DNA from: Streptomyces sp. WP-1
GTDB taxonomy: Bacteria > Actinomycetota > Actinomycetes > Streptomycetales > Streptomycetaceae
NCBI RefSeq assembly: GCF_030450125.1
Contig: NZ_CP123923.1
Span: forward strand, 6,729,001-6,793,000
DNA length: 64,000 nucleotides
Direction of reading: 5' to 3'
Shown: in pieces, positions 44,570 through 52,264 of the stretch
Numbering within the stretch: the stretch's first letter is position 1
How the letters are laid out: each line of letters begins with the position of its first letter
Program-made: the position numbers and the translations under genes
Notes under the pieces: generated by a model
Told to the model about the DNA's origin: nothing
Databases searched by the model: none
What the model saw: the letters and a program-made list of their open reading frames with translations, nothing else

Positions 44570-44645
44570 GAGGGGCTTCAGGGGCTTCAGGGGCTTTGTT
44601 CGGGGGCGCTGGGGGCTCTAGGGGTCTTTTTGGGGGACACCCGTC

Positions 44646-45350
44646 TCACTGGTCGCGCCGCCCTGGCTCGTCGTGAGGTTCCGGCTCGGCGTCCCCTTCC
44701 GGCTCCGCCTCCCCTTCCGGCCCGGCGCGCCGCTCCCGTCGTGTCCTGCGGGCCTCCACCAGCAGCGGCAGCATCGACAGGACGACCACCACCGCGACCA
44801 GTGGCAACAGGTAGTCGTCCACCTCGGGGACCGAGGCGCCGAGGGTGAACCCCGCCAGGACCAGGGCCTGCGACCAGAGCACCCCGCCCACCGTCTGCCA
44901 GAGGGTGAACGGCCGGGCGGGCACCCCGAGCGCCCCGGCCACCGGATGCAGCACCGTGCGCAGCAGCGGCACGAACCGGCCGATCACCAGCGCCTTTCCG
45001 TAGCCGTACCGGGCCAGCAGGCCTTCGGCGCGGGCCGCCGCGCCCCGCACCCGGCGGCTGGAGGTGCGCGCGAGCAGCGCCTGGCCGCCGTGCCGCCCGA
45101 TCAGATAGCCGACCTGGCCCCCCGCCACCGCGCCGATCGCCGCGCACAGCAGCACCTGCCACAGCGAGAGCCGCGGCGGCTGCCCGGCGGTGCCCGCGCA
45201 CAGCACACCCGCCGGGAACAGCAGCGTGTCCCCGGGCAGGAAGAAGCCGAAGACCAGCAGCCCCGACTCCGCGAAGATCACCGCCAGCACACCGAGCGCG
45301 CCGAAGGCGGCCAGCACCGAGGCGCTGTCCAACGGGTTGACGGCGATCAC
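44646..45350 (-). CDS. DedA-family membrane protein
   Basis: 234 residues from GTG 45350 (VIAVNPLDSASVLAAFG). Several transmembrane spans; FAESGLLVFGFFLPGDTLLFPAG (about 27-49) and GRFVPLLRTVLHPVAGALGVP with the conserved Arg are DedA landmarks. DedA proteins are lipid carrier flippases/transporters (for example of undecaprenyl phosphate). The C-terminal 35 residues are a charged, Glu/Pro/Arg-rich cytoplasmic tail. Convergent with the amidohydrolase; the gap has three near-copies of GGGGCTTCA (44572-44598). Confidence 0.9.
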   Translation of the reverse strand: MIAVNPLDSASVLAAFGALGVLAVIFAESGLLVFGFFLPGDTLLFPAGVLCAGTAGQPPRLSLWQVLLCAAIGAVAGGQVGYLIGRHGGQALLARTSSRRVRGAAARAEGLLARYGYGKALVIGRFVPLLRTVLHPVAGALGVPARPFTLWQTVGGVLWSQALVLAGFTLGASVPEVDDYLLPLVAVVVVLSMLPLLVEARRTRRERRAGPEGEAEPEGDAEPEPHDEPGRRDQ

Positions 45351-45520
45351 CGGCCACGCCTCCTGGCCTCCTCGCAGGGCTCCTCGCTCACCAGCATCCT
45401 GCGCGGGAAAGATTCGCGCGCGTGAAGGATTCGTGCGGACGTACAGGCCGGGGCGGACCGACATCCCCCGGCCACCCGTCGTACACCCCGTCGTACACCC
45501 CGCCGAGGCAGCGTGTCCCC

Positions 45521-46093
45521 ATGACGCACCGCCCGATCACCTGCGTCGACGCGCTCCTGGGCCTGCTGGCCGGGTGCGCCGGCGTCTGGGACACCCCGGA
45601 CCGCTCCGGCGACCCGGTGGACCTCCTCGACCACGGCCCCCAGGTCGCCGCCCTGCTGGCCGTGAGCCGCCCCGACGACGAGGAGGCGCAGGCGGCCGGG
45701 CTCGTGCACGACATCGGCCACCACCTGGTGCCCGGCGACGAGGCCGGACACGGCGGCCACGCCGCGACGGCGGTCGAGGGCCTGCTCGGGCCGCGCGTCG
45801 CCCGCCTGGTCGCCCTGCACATTCCGGCCAAGCGCTACCTCGCCGCCACCGACCCGGGGCTCGCGCTGTCCCCGGAGAGCGCCCGCACCCTCGGCTGCCA
45901 GGGCGGCCCGATGAGCCCGGCGGAGGCCGCCGCCTTCGAGGCCGGACCGGACGTCGCGGCGGCGGTCGCGCTGCGCCGCGCCGACGACGCCGGGAAGGTC
46001 GTCGGCCTGCGGGTACGGCCCCTGGAGAGCTGGCGGCCGGTCCTGGAACGCGTCGCCGCCGGCCACGCCCGGACAGGGGCCGGCGGATGCTGA
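45521..46093 (+). CDS. HD-domain protein, PhnZ/TmpB-like
   Basis: 190 residues from ATG 45521. Metal ligands of an HD domain: LLDHGPQVAALL (first His, about 39-50), AGLVHDIGHHLVPGDEAGHGGHAA (HD...H...H, split: VHDIGHH and EAGHGGHA). The segment LVALHIPAKRYLAATDPGLALSPES is characteristic of the diiron oxygenase branch (PhnZ, TmpB) that cleaves organophosphonates. No phosphonate hydroxylase gene adjoins, so the substrate is uncertain. Confidence 0.82.
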   Translation: MTHRPITCVDALLGLLAGCAGVWDTPDRSGDPVDLLDHGPQVAALLAVSRPDDEEAQAAGLVHDIGHHLVPGDEAGHGGHAATAVEGLLGPRVARLVALHIPAKRYLAATDPGLALSPESARTLGCQGGPMSPAEAAAFEAGPDVAAAVALRRADDAGKVVGLRVRPLESWRPVLERVAAGHARTGAGGC

Positions 46094-46141
46094 TGTGCTC
46101 ATGGTGGGACGGTGGGGGCGTCCCCCTTTAAGGTGAGTCCT

Positions 46142-47392
46142 GTGGTGGATTGGTTTCAGCCGTTTCGCCAGTCGGCGGTCGACGCCGTCGACCACGGCCC
46201 CGGCACACCCGCCCCGGAAGCGGCCCCCGTGCCCGCGGGCCCGGCCGAGCTGCGCGCGGTGGCGGCCACGATCGGCACGACCCTCGACGAGGACACGACC
46301 TGCGCGGAGCTGACCCGCGCCGCCGTCGCCCAGGTGGGCGGCGCCGCGGCGGTGCTGCGCTGGGGCCGCGAGGCGGGCGTCGGCTACGAGGCGGTCAGCG
46401 GGCGCCCGGCCCCGCTGCCCGAGGCCCGGCGGGTCGCCGCGGCCGTCCGGGTCGCCGCCGACCCGGACGCGGACCTGACCGTCGCCGCCGCACCCGGCGA
46501 CGAGCGCACCGCGCTCTGCGTGCCGCTCGCCACCGGCGGCCGCCACTACGGCGTGCTGGTCTGCGCCCGTGGCGACGCGCCCCACACGGCGCCCGAGGCG
46601 GAGTTCCTGCGCTTCCTCACCGAGCGGGCCGCCTCCCACATCCGGCACGCCCGCGAGCACGACGCGGTCAGCGGCATCATCGGCAAGCTCCAGCGCGCCC
46701 TGCTGGCCGAGCCCGGCCGCCCGCACCCGAACCTGGACGTCGCCATCCGCTATCTGCCCGTCGGGCACAGCGCGCTGGTCGGCGGCGACTGGTGCGAGAC
46801 CGTACGGCTGCACTTCGGCCGCACCCTGCTGGTCGTCGGCGACGTCATGGGCCATGGCCTGGAGGCCGCCGTGGACATGACCGCCTACCGTTCCTCGCTG
46901 CGCTACATCGCCTCCGCCGACCTGCCCCCGCACCGGGTACTGCGCCAGCTGGACGACATGGCCGCCGAGGAACCCGAACGCAGGCCCGCCACCTGCCTGC
47001 TCGCCCAGATCGACCCCAACCGGGGCCTGGTGACGCTGGCCAGCGCCGGGCACCTGCCGCCGTTCGTGATCGACGCGGACGGCCGGGCGGCTGCGCTCCC
47101 GGTACCGGTCGGACCGCCGCTCGGCACCGGGCTCGGCGGCTATGAGCCGGCCACCTTCCGGATGGTGCCCGGCCAGACCCTGATCCTGTTCACCGACGGG
47201 CTGGTCGAGCGGCGCGGCGAGGACATCGACCGCTCCCTGGACCGGCTCGGCGCCATCGACTTCGGGGCGGCGCCGGGGCTCGACGACATCCTCGACACCG
47301 TTGTCACCCGGCTCGACGCCCGCACCACCGAGGACGACGTCGCCGCCCTGGCCGCCCGGCTGCGACCGCGGTCGGGACCGCAGCCGGGCTGA
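46142..47392 (+). CDS. GAF plus SpoIIE-type PP2C phosphatase
   Basis: 416 residues from GTG 46142, chosen for the AAGGTGAG ribosome site 5 nt upstream; longer starts at 46112 and 46133 are possible. An N-terminal GAF-like sensor (about 35-175; ALCVPLATGGRHYGVLVCAR) is joined to a SpoIIE/RsbU phosphatase domain (about 195-410) with LVGGDWCETVRL, VVGDVMGHGLEAA and LILFTDGLVERRG holding the Mn-binding aspartates. Such enzymes dephosphorylate anti-anti-sigma factors in partner-switching cascades. It is convergent with the contractile injection locus. Confidence 0.9.
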   Translation: MVDWFQPFRQSAVDAVDHGPGTPAPEAAPVPAGPAELRAVAATIGTTLDEDTTCAELTRAAVAQVGGAAAVLRWGREAGVGYEAVSGRPAPLPEARRVAAAVRVAADPDADLTVAAAPGDERTALCVPLATGGRHYGVLVCARGDAPHTAPEAEFLRFLTERAASHIRHAREHDAVSGIIGKLQRALLAEPGRPHPNLDVAIRYLPVGHSALVGGDWCETVRLHFGRTLLVVGDVMGHGLEAAVDMTAYRSSLRYIASADLPPHRVLRQLDDMAAEEPERRPATCLLAQIDPNRGLVTLASAGHLPPFVIDADGRAAALPVPVGPPLGTGLGGYEPATFRMVPGQTLILFTDGLVERRGEDIDRSLDRLGAIDFGAAPGLDDILDTVVTRLDARTTEDDVAALAARLRPRSGPQPG

Positions 47393-47396
47393 ACAC

Positions 47397-47427
47397 CTGA
47401 ACTCCGCCGGCCCTGGGCGGGGTTCAG
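47397..47427. terminator. Bidirectional terminator between SpoIIE gene and CIS locus
   Basis: CTGAAC-T-CCGCC pairs with GGCGG-G-GTTCAG across a 7-nt loop (12-bp stem with one T-G pair). It starts 5 nt after the phosphatase stop and includes the stop codon of the opposing CIS gene, so it can end both convergent transcripts. Confidence 0.75.
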
Positions 47428-48959
47428 CTCCGCTGGAAGAACTCCACCTCCGCGAGGGCGACATGGCGGCCCGCCGTCAGCCCGGTGACCGAGTGCAGCA
47501 CCAGGCGCACCCGCACCACGTCGCTGATCCCGGTCTGCACCGGCTGATGGCCCGCCTTGTCGTCGAGCGAGATGGACTTGTGGTGGACCGTGCCGTCCGA
47601 GGACGTCACCTCCATGTCCATTTCGAGGGCGCGGGCCTCGGTCGCGTACTGCTCCGGCTTGTCCGAGGCGCCGTTGGTGATGATGAGATCCACCAACCGG
47701 AACGGCTTGCCGAAGGTGTACGTCACCGAGGCACCAGGACCCGGCGCGCCCCAGTACCGGTTGCTCAGACCGTCCTTGGTGTTCGACGCCGGATGCCCGG
47801 GCACGGCCGCGCTCGCCGTGACCCCGGTCGCGGTGATCGGCTTGGTGCCGCCGAGCTTGTCCCGGGTGTCCTCGTACAGGGCGCGCCCGGCGGGCAGCAG
47901 CAGGAACCCGCCCACGCCCAGCGCGATCACCACCAGCAGGATCACCAGCACCCGCACCCAGCGCCCGGATCCGGCGCGCACCCGGCGCCGGAACGGCCAT
48001 ATCGTCCGCCACCACGGCAGCGGCGCGGGGGCCGCCTGCGGGTTCAGCGGGGCGGCACAGCGACGGCAGAACTTGCGCCCCGGCGGATTCGGCGTCCCGC
48101 ACGCGGGGCACGGCGGTCCGACCACCTCCTCCCGCTGCTCCACCGGCCGTACGACGGGCCGCTGCGCGACCGGCTTCCCGGGCAGCACGGGAGCGGGCTG
48201 GTGAACCTGTGCCTCGGCGGGCTCGGGCGCGCGGGGCGCCCGAGGCGCCGGGGACGCCGGGGACGCCGGGGCAGTGCGCGGCGGCGGCGCGGCGGGGCGC
48301 GGGGGAGCGGGCGGTGGGGTCGGAGTGGCGGGTGCCGTAGGGGCGGTGTGTGGCTCCGGAGCGATGGGTGCCGCGGGGGCGGTGCGTGGCTCCGGGGCGG
48401 TGGGTCGCGTAGGAGCGGTGCGCGGTTCCGGAGCGGCCGGGGGCGCCGTCGCGGCAGGCGGTCTGGGTCGTGCCGAGGGTGCGGGCGGCGTGCCTGGAGG
48501 CGTGGTCGCCGCCGGTCCGGGGCGCGTGCGCGGAGCCGGGGGCACCGCCGGCTCCGGAGGCGTACGGGGTGCCGGAGGCGCCGTGGGCGTACTGCGCGCG
48601 GCGGACGCGCCGGACTCGCCGGACGCGTTGGGTGCCGTACGGGGTACCGGTGGAGCCTGGACGGGCCGGGCGTCGTCGGCGGCACGCGTCGTACGGCGTC
48701 CCTCCGCACGCCGGGCCGTACGCGACTCCTCCGCGCGGGACGGGGAGGCGGCGGCCGACGGACCCGGACTCCCCGCATCCGAGCCGGAATCCGGCGTCGA
48801 AGCGGATGAACTCCCCTCGTCCACCGGAGCGTTGTCCTGCCTCGGCGTCCGTGAGCTTGCCGCGGCGCCCTCCGAGGACCACCCCAGATACGCACCGCAG
48901 TTGCCGCAGAAGTCGTCGTCGGGGCCGTTGGACGCCCCGCACGCGGGACAGGCGCGCAC
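47424..48959 (-). CDS. CIS-locus membrane protein: two zinc ribbons, one TM, discoidin-like domain
   Basis: 511 residues from GTG 48959. The N-terminal zinc ribbon has C4, C7, C18 and C21. Residues about 30-275 are a Pro/Ala/Thr-rich disordered linker, followed by a second zinc ribbon (from C284: CPACGTPNPPGRKFCRRC). A basic WWRTIWPFRRRVR stretch precedes one transmembrane helix (about 337-355). The C-terminal domain (about 375-511) has the beta-sandwich pattern of discoidin/NADase-type glycan-binding modules (ALEMDMEVTSSDGTVHHK, VVRVRLVLHSVTG, LAEVEFF). Architecture fits a protein linking cytoplasmic particles to the membrane, as reported for CisA in Streptomyces; that match is from memory. 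Confidence 0.82.
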   Translation of the reverse strand: MRACPACGASNGPDDDFCGNCGAYLGWSSEGAAASSRTPRQDNAPVDEGSSSASTPDSGSDAGSPGPSAAASPSRAEESRTARRAEGRRTTRAADDARPVQAPPVPRTAPNASGESGASAARSTPTAPPAPRTPPEPAVPPAPRTRPGPAATTPPGTPPAPSARPRPPAATAPPAAPEPRTAPTRPTAPEPRTAPAAPIAPEPHTAPTAPATPTPPPAPPRPAAPPPRTAPASPASPAPRAPRAPEPAEAQVHQPAPVLPGKPVAQRPVVRPVEQREEVVGPPCPACGTPNPPGRKFCRRCAAPLNPQAAPAPLPWWRTIWPFRRRVRAGSGRWVRVLVILLVVIALGVGGFLLLPAGRALYEDTRDKLGGTKPITATGVTASAAVPGHPASNTKDGLSNRYWGAPGPGASVTYTFGKPFRLVDLIITNGASDKPEQYATEARALEMDMEVTSSDGTVHHKSISLDDKAGHQPVQTGISDVVRVRLVLHSVTGLTAGRHVALAEVEFFQRS

Positions 48960-48963
48960 GGCG

Positions 48964-49527
48964 TCACCTCCCTTCGTCGGCGGGCGGTCCGGACAGGATC
49001 TCGACCCGGCAGGGGACATGGACGGGACAGTGGGCGCGGACGATCTCGCGGACGCGGTCGGCGTCCACCACCGGCTCCCGGCCCGGCCACACCCGGACCA
49101 GCACCTCACCGGACGGCGCCGGCGGCAGCGGGGTCTTTGGGGTCCGGGACCAGACCGCGCCGCCGTCGCCCACGACATCGGCCTCCACCCCGAGCGTGAG
49201 GCGCAACCGCTCCACGAGACCGCGCCGGGTGCCGCGCCAGCGGTGCAGCTCGACCGCCCGTACCACCGCCTCCCGGCGCAGCCCGTCCGGCCACTCGGGG
49301 TCGTCGGCGGCGCCCACCCACGAGGCCAGCCAGGCCACGAAGTCGGCCGGGGCGACCCGCGGGTCGAGATAGGCGGACAGATTGTCGAGGGTGGAGAACA
49401 CGGGGGCGAGGACGGTGTCCAGGCCCGCGGTGAACCGCTGCGCGAAGTCGTCGTCGGCGTACAGCGCGGGCAGCAGCCCGCCGATCGGATGCCGGCTCGG
49501 CAGACCGGGAACGGCGGCACGGCTCAT
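48964..49527 (-). CDS. Phage tail protein I-like baseplate component
   Basis: 187 residues from ATG 49527. LPALYADDDFAQRFTAGLDTVLAPVFSTLDNLSAYLDP and FVAWLASWVGAADDPEWP match the tail protein I/gpI-like family of contractile tails, with WRGTRRGLVERLRLTLGVEADV in the second half. It would join baseplate J wedges and tail-fibre attachment. It overlaps the baseplate J stop as ATGA and is followed by the membrane protein gene after 4 nt. Confidence 0.88.
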   Translation of the reverse strand: MSRAAVPGLPSRHPIGGLLPALYADDDFAQRFTAGLDTVLAPVFSTLDNLSAYLDPRVAPADFVAWLASWVGAADDPEWPDGLRREAVVRAVELHRWRGTRRGLVERLRLTLGVEADVVGDGGAVWSRTPKTPLPPAPSGEVLVRVWPGREPVVDADRVREIVRAHCPVHVPCRVEILSGPPADEGR

Positions 49528-51488
49528 GGACGGGCCTCCGGTTCGATCGGCTGCACGACGACCTGGTGCTGGTAGGAGAAGATCAGCGCGCCCGGACCGA
49601 CGTCGATACGGTCCACCGGCGCGCCGCGCCGCCCGGTGATCGGGTCGGCGGCGAACAGCCGGATCTCCTCCACCAGCGCGTTGCCGGTGGCCCGTTGGAG
49701 CACGCCGAACACCTCGCCGTACTGCACCGGACGGCCGAACGGCCAGCCGGTGCCGTCCGGGCCGCCGCGCAGCGGGTTGAGGTAGCGGAACAGGGCGGCG
49801 AGCGCCGCCTGCCGCACCCGGTCGGTGTCGGCGGGCGCGGTCGCGAGCCGCGCCACCACGGTCACGCCCTGGTAGACCGGCGGCTCCACCACCAACCGGG
49901 TGCCGATCAGGCGCCGTTCGTCCAGGCTCTCGGTGATCGCGGTCAGCACCTGGTCGGAGGGGATGAGCTGCTCGAAGCGGAGCCGGTCGTCGCCCTCGTC
50001 GGCGACCGCGTCCGGCACCACCAGCACCCGGACCGCACCCGCCCCGCCGTCCGCGGCGGGCAGACAGCGCACCCGGCGCACCGACGGCGCCGCCTGCCGG
50101 GCGATGATCTCGTGGTCCTCGGCGGTGACCGCCCGCTCCTGCATGCGCAGCGCGTCCGGGGCGCGCAGCTTGGCGTTGGCGACGGTCTCCCCGTCCACGC
50201 CGCCGCGCGCCGCCTCCCGGTTGACGACCCGCGCGATGTACGGCACCGAGCTGCGCAGCACCGAGATCGCGCCCCGGGCCACATTGCCGGCCGGGCCGCC
50301 ACCGGTGCGGTAGCGGGACACCCGGATGTGGGCGCCCTTCTCCGGCACCGCGCCGCACAGCCGCAGCGTGCCGTCCGGCTCGCGCAGCGCCGGCGGGAAG
50401 CCGAACTCGCCGGTGGTGGCGTCCACCCGGACATGCCGGTCGCCGGGGCCCGAGCGCCCGAAGTGCTCGACCACCTCCCAGCGCTGCCAGCCGTCGGCCG
50501 AGGACACCTCGACCACCGGCGGACCGCCGTCCAGCAGCACGGGCGGGCGGCCGAGCCGGAACGTCTGGCCCGCGACTCCCTCCGAGGTGCCGAGCGGGAC
50601 ATCCGTGACGGTCTCGGCGTGCTCGACCGGGGTGGTGCCGCCGACCGTGAACACCGTCGCCTCGCGCACCGTCGGGGACTCCGAGTAGAACGGCTGGCCC
50701 GGCTCCGCCTCCGTGACCCGGCAGCGCAGCCAGCCCGCCCGGGTGCCGCCGATCACGGACGCCGTGTGCTCGCCGGGCACGTACACGATCACCTCGCCGG
50801 GCCGGTTCAGACCGCCGGTGGTGTCCGAGCCGGTCTCGCACAGCCGCCAGCGACCGCCGTCCCACGCCTCCCACACCAGCGGCGGCTGGCGCGGGTCCAC
50901 GCCGACGCCCTCCACCCGGCTGTCCAGCCGCACCGCCACGATGCACCGGGGCACCGCCGTGGGCAGCCCGAACAGCAGCGCGTCACCAGGCTGCGGGGCC
51001 GCCTGGAAGCAGCGCACGTCGTGGCCCTCGGCCAGCTCCCGGGTCCGGTCGGTCTGCTCCCCGCCCCGGGGCGCGGCCACCAGCCGGGTCAACTCGCTGG
51101 GCACGATGCGCAGTTCGTCCTTGGTGGCGAACACCACCGGTTCCTCGGTCTCACCGTCCGCGGTGGTCACCTCGGTGCCCGCGGGCAGCGTCACCGCGTC
51201 CTGCTGCGGCGCCGACAGCCAGAAGTCGACCTCGGCACCGGCCGCCGCCGGCGGGAACAGCCGGATGCCCAACAGGTCGAGGAAAGCCGTGTAGTTCTTG
51301 TCCGGAACCCGGTTCAGCCGGTACAGCAGCTGGTCCACGATGTACGCGAACGTCTCGATCAGGGTGACGCCCGGGTCGGAGACGTTGTGATCGGTCCACT
51401 CCGGGGCGCGCTGCTGCACATAGCGCTTCGCCTCGTCGACGAGCTGCTGGAAGCGCCGGTCGTCCAGATTGGGGGAGGGCAGGGCCAT
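49524..51488 (-). CDS. Baseplate J-like protein
   Basis: 654 residues. The N-terminus LDDRRFQQLVDEAKRYVQQRAPEWTDHNVSDPGVTLIETFA (split for brevity: RAPEWTDHNVSDPGVTLIE, about 28-46) is the hallmark of putative baseplate assembly proteins of eCIS (Afp11/Pvc11-like). A central beta-rich region is followed by the baseplate J core (KLRAPDALRMQERAVTAEDHE, about 435-455) and a C-terminal module with LNPLRGGPDGTGWPFGRPVQ. Forms the wedge that triggers sheath contraction. Translational overlaps on both sides. Confidence 0.93.
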   Translation of the reverse strand: MALPSPNLDDRRFQQLVDEAKRYVQQRAPEWTDHNVSDPGVTLIETFAYIVDQLLYRLNRVPDKNYTAFLDLLGIRLFPPAAAGAEVDFWLSAPQQDAVTLPAGTEVTTADGETEEPVVFATKDELRIVPSELTRLVAAPRGGEQTDRTRELAEGHDVRCFQAAPQPGDALLFGLPTAVPRCIVAVRLDSRVEGVGVDPRQPPLVWEAWDGGRWRLCETGSDTTGGLNRPGEVIVYVPGEHTASVIGGTRAGWLRCRVTEAEPGQPFYSESPTVREATVFTVGGTTPVEHAETVTDVPLGTSEGVAGQTFRLGRPPVLLDGGPPVVEVSSADGWQRWEVVEHFGRSGPGDRHVRVDATTGEFGFPPALREPDGTLRLCGAVPEKGAHIRVSRYRTGGGPAGNVARGAISVLRSSVPYIARVVNREAARGGVDGETVANAKLRAPDALRMQERAVTAEDHEIIARQAAPSVRRVRCLPAADGGAGAVRVLVVPDAVADEGDDRLRFEQLIPSDQVLTAITESLDERRLIGTRLVVEPPVYQGVTVVARLATAPADTDRVRQAALAALFRYLNPLRGGPDGTGWPFGRPVQYGEVFGVLQRATGNALVEEIRLFAADPITGRRGAPVDRIDVGPGALIFSYQHQVVVQPIEPEARP

Positions 51489-51910
51489 CAGTCCGCGACC
51501 GCTTCCTCGGCCCCCTCCTCGGAGGGGATCGTGTAGAAGGGAAACACCAGGTTGCGCCGGTCGTTGGTGGAACGGATCGTGTAGCGCACATCGATGTAGA
51601 GGGTGCCGGCGTCGACGGCGTCGAAGGCGACGACCACCTCGTCCACGCCGATCCGGGGCTCCCAGCGCTCCAGTGCCTCGCGCACCTGCTGGGCGATCCG
51701 GCCCGCGGTGGCGCCGTCGCCGGGCGCGAAGACGTAGTCGTGGATGCCGCAGCCGAACTCGGGCCGCATCGGCCGCTCGCCGGGCGCGGTGCCGAGGACC
51801 AGCCGGATGGCCTCCTCGATCTCCCGCTCCCGCTCCACCAGCGCGATCCCGCCGGTCGGGCCGACCCGCAGCGGGAACGCCCAGCCCCGGCCGATGAACC
51901 GCTCGCTCAT
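51488..51910 (-). CDS. gp25-like baseplate protein
   Basis: 140 residues from ATG 51910. GPW/gp25 family: GRGWAFPLRVGPTGGIALVER, EIEEAIRLVLGTAPGERPMRPEFGCGIHDYVF (PGERPMRPEFGCGI is the diagnostic EPR-like motif), and VRYTIRSTNDRRNLVFPFY. The protein anchors the baseplate wedge to the first sheath ring. One-base overlaps (TGATG) with both neighbours show tight operon structure. Confidence 0.93.
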   Translation of the reverse strand: MSERFIGRGWAFPLRVGPTGGIALVEREREIEEAIRLVLGTAPGERPMRPEFGCGIHDYVFAPGDGATAGRIAQQVREALERWEPRIGVDEVVVAFDAVDAGTLYIDVRYTIRSTNDRRNLVFPFYTIPSEEGAEEAVAD

Positions 51911-52227
51911 CACAGGCCCCCGATCTGCACGTTCAGGGCGCCGAGCAGGATGTTCGCGCCGCACGCGGACTTGTCGCCCGCCCGCGCGGCCGGCAGGCCC
52001 CCGATGAGGACCAGACCCGAGGTCAGCGAGGCCGGGTTGGGCACGATCACATTGCCGGGACCGAGGGCCGCGTGCGGGGGGATCGGGCAGGTGTGCAGGC
52101 TGCCCACCACAGCGGCGGGTTTGCCGCCGATCAGTACCCGCGCCACCGTCGCGGCGGCGCCGGGCGGCGGGGTGGCGACCACCCCGCCGTGGCTGGTGGA
52201 ATCGCCGGTACGGGCTGCGCCGGGCAT
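51910..52227 (-). CDS. PAAR-domain spike tip protein
   Basis: 105 residues from ATG 52227. MPGAARTGDSTSHGGVV is a PAAR start; the repeats VLIGGKPAAVVGSLHTCPIP and VLIGGLPAARAGDKSACG contribute the His/Cys zinc site at the cone tip. It sharpens the VgrG-like trimer. No extra C-terminal toxin domain is fused. Lies directly downstream of the spike gene. Confidence 0.92.
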   Translation of the reverse strand: MPGAARTGDSTSHGGVVATPPPGAAATVARVLIGGKPAAVVGSLHTCPIPPHAALGPGNVIVPNPASLTSGLVLIGGLPAARAGDKSACGANILLGALNVQIGGL

Positions 52228-52264
52228 GTGGGGCTCCTCCTGGGAAGTGTCTGGGGCTGGCGGG

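Noticed and set aside
44570..44645. GGGGCTTCA repeats as a significant element
   Set aside because: Only about three imperfect short copies in a 76-bp convergent gap; likely chance or simple slippage.
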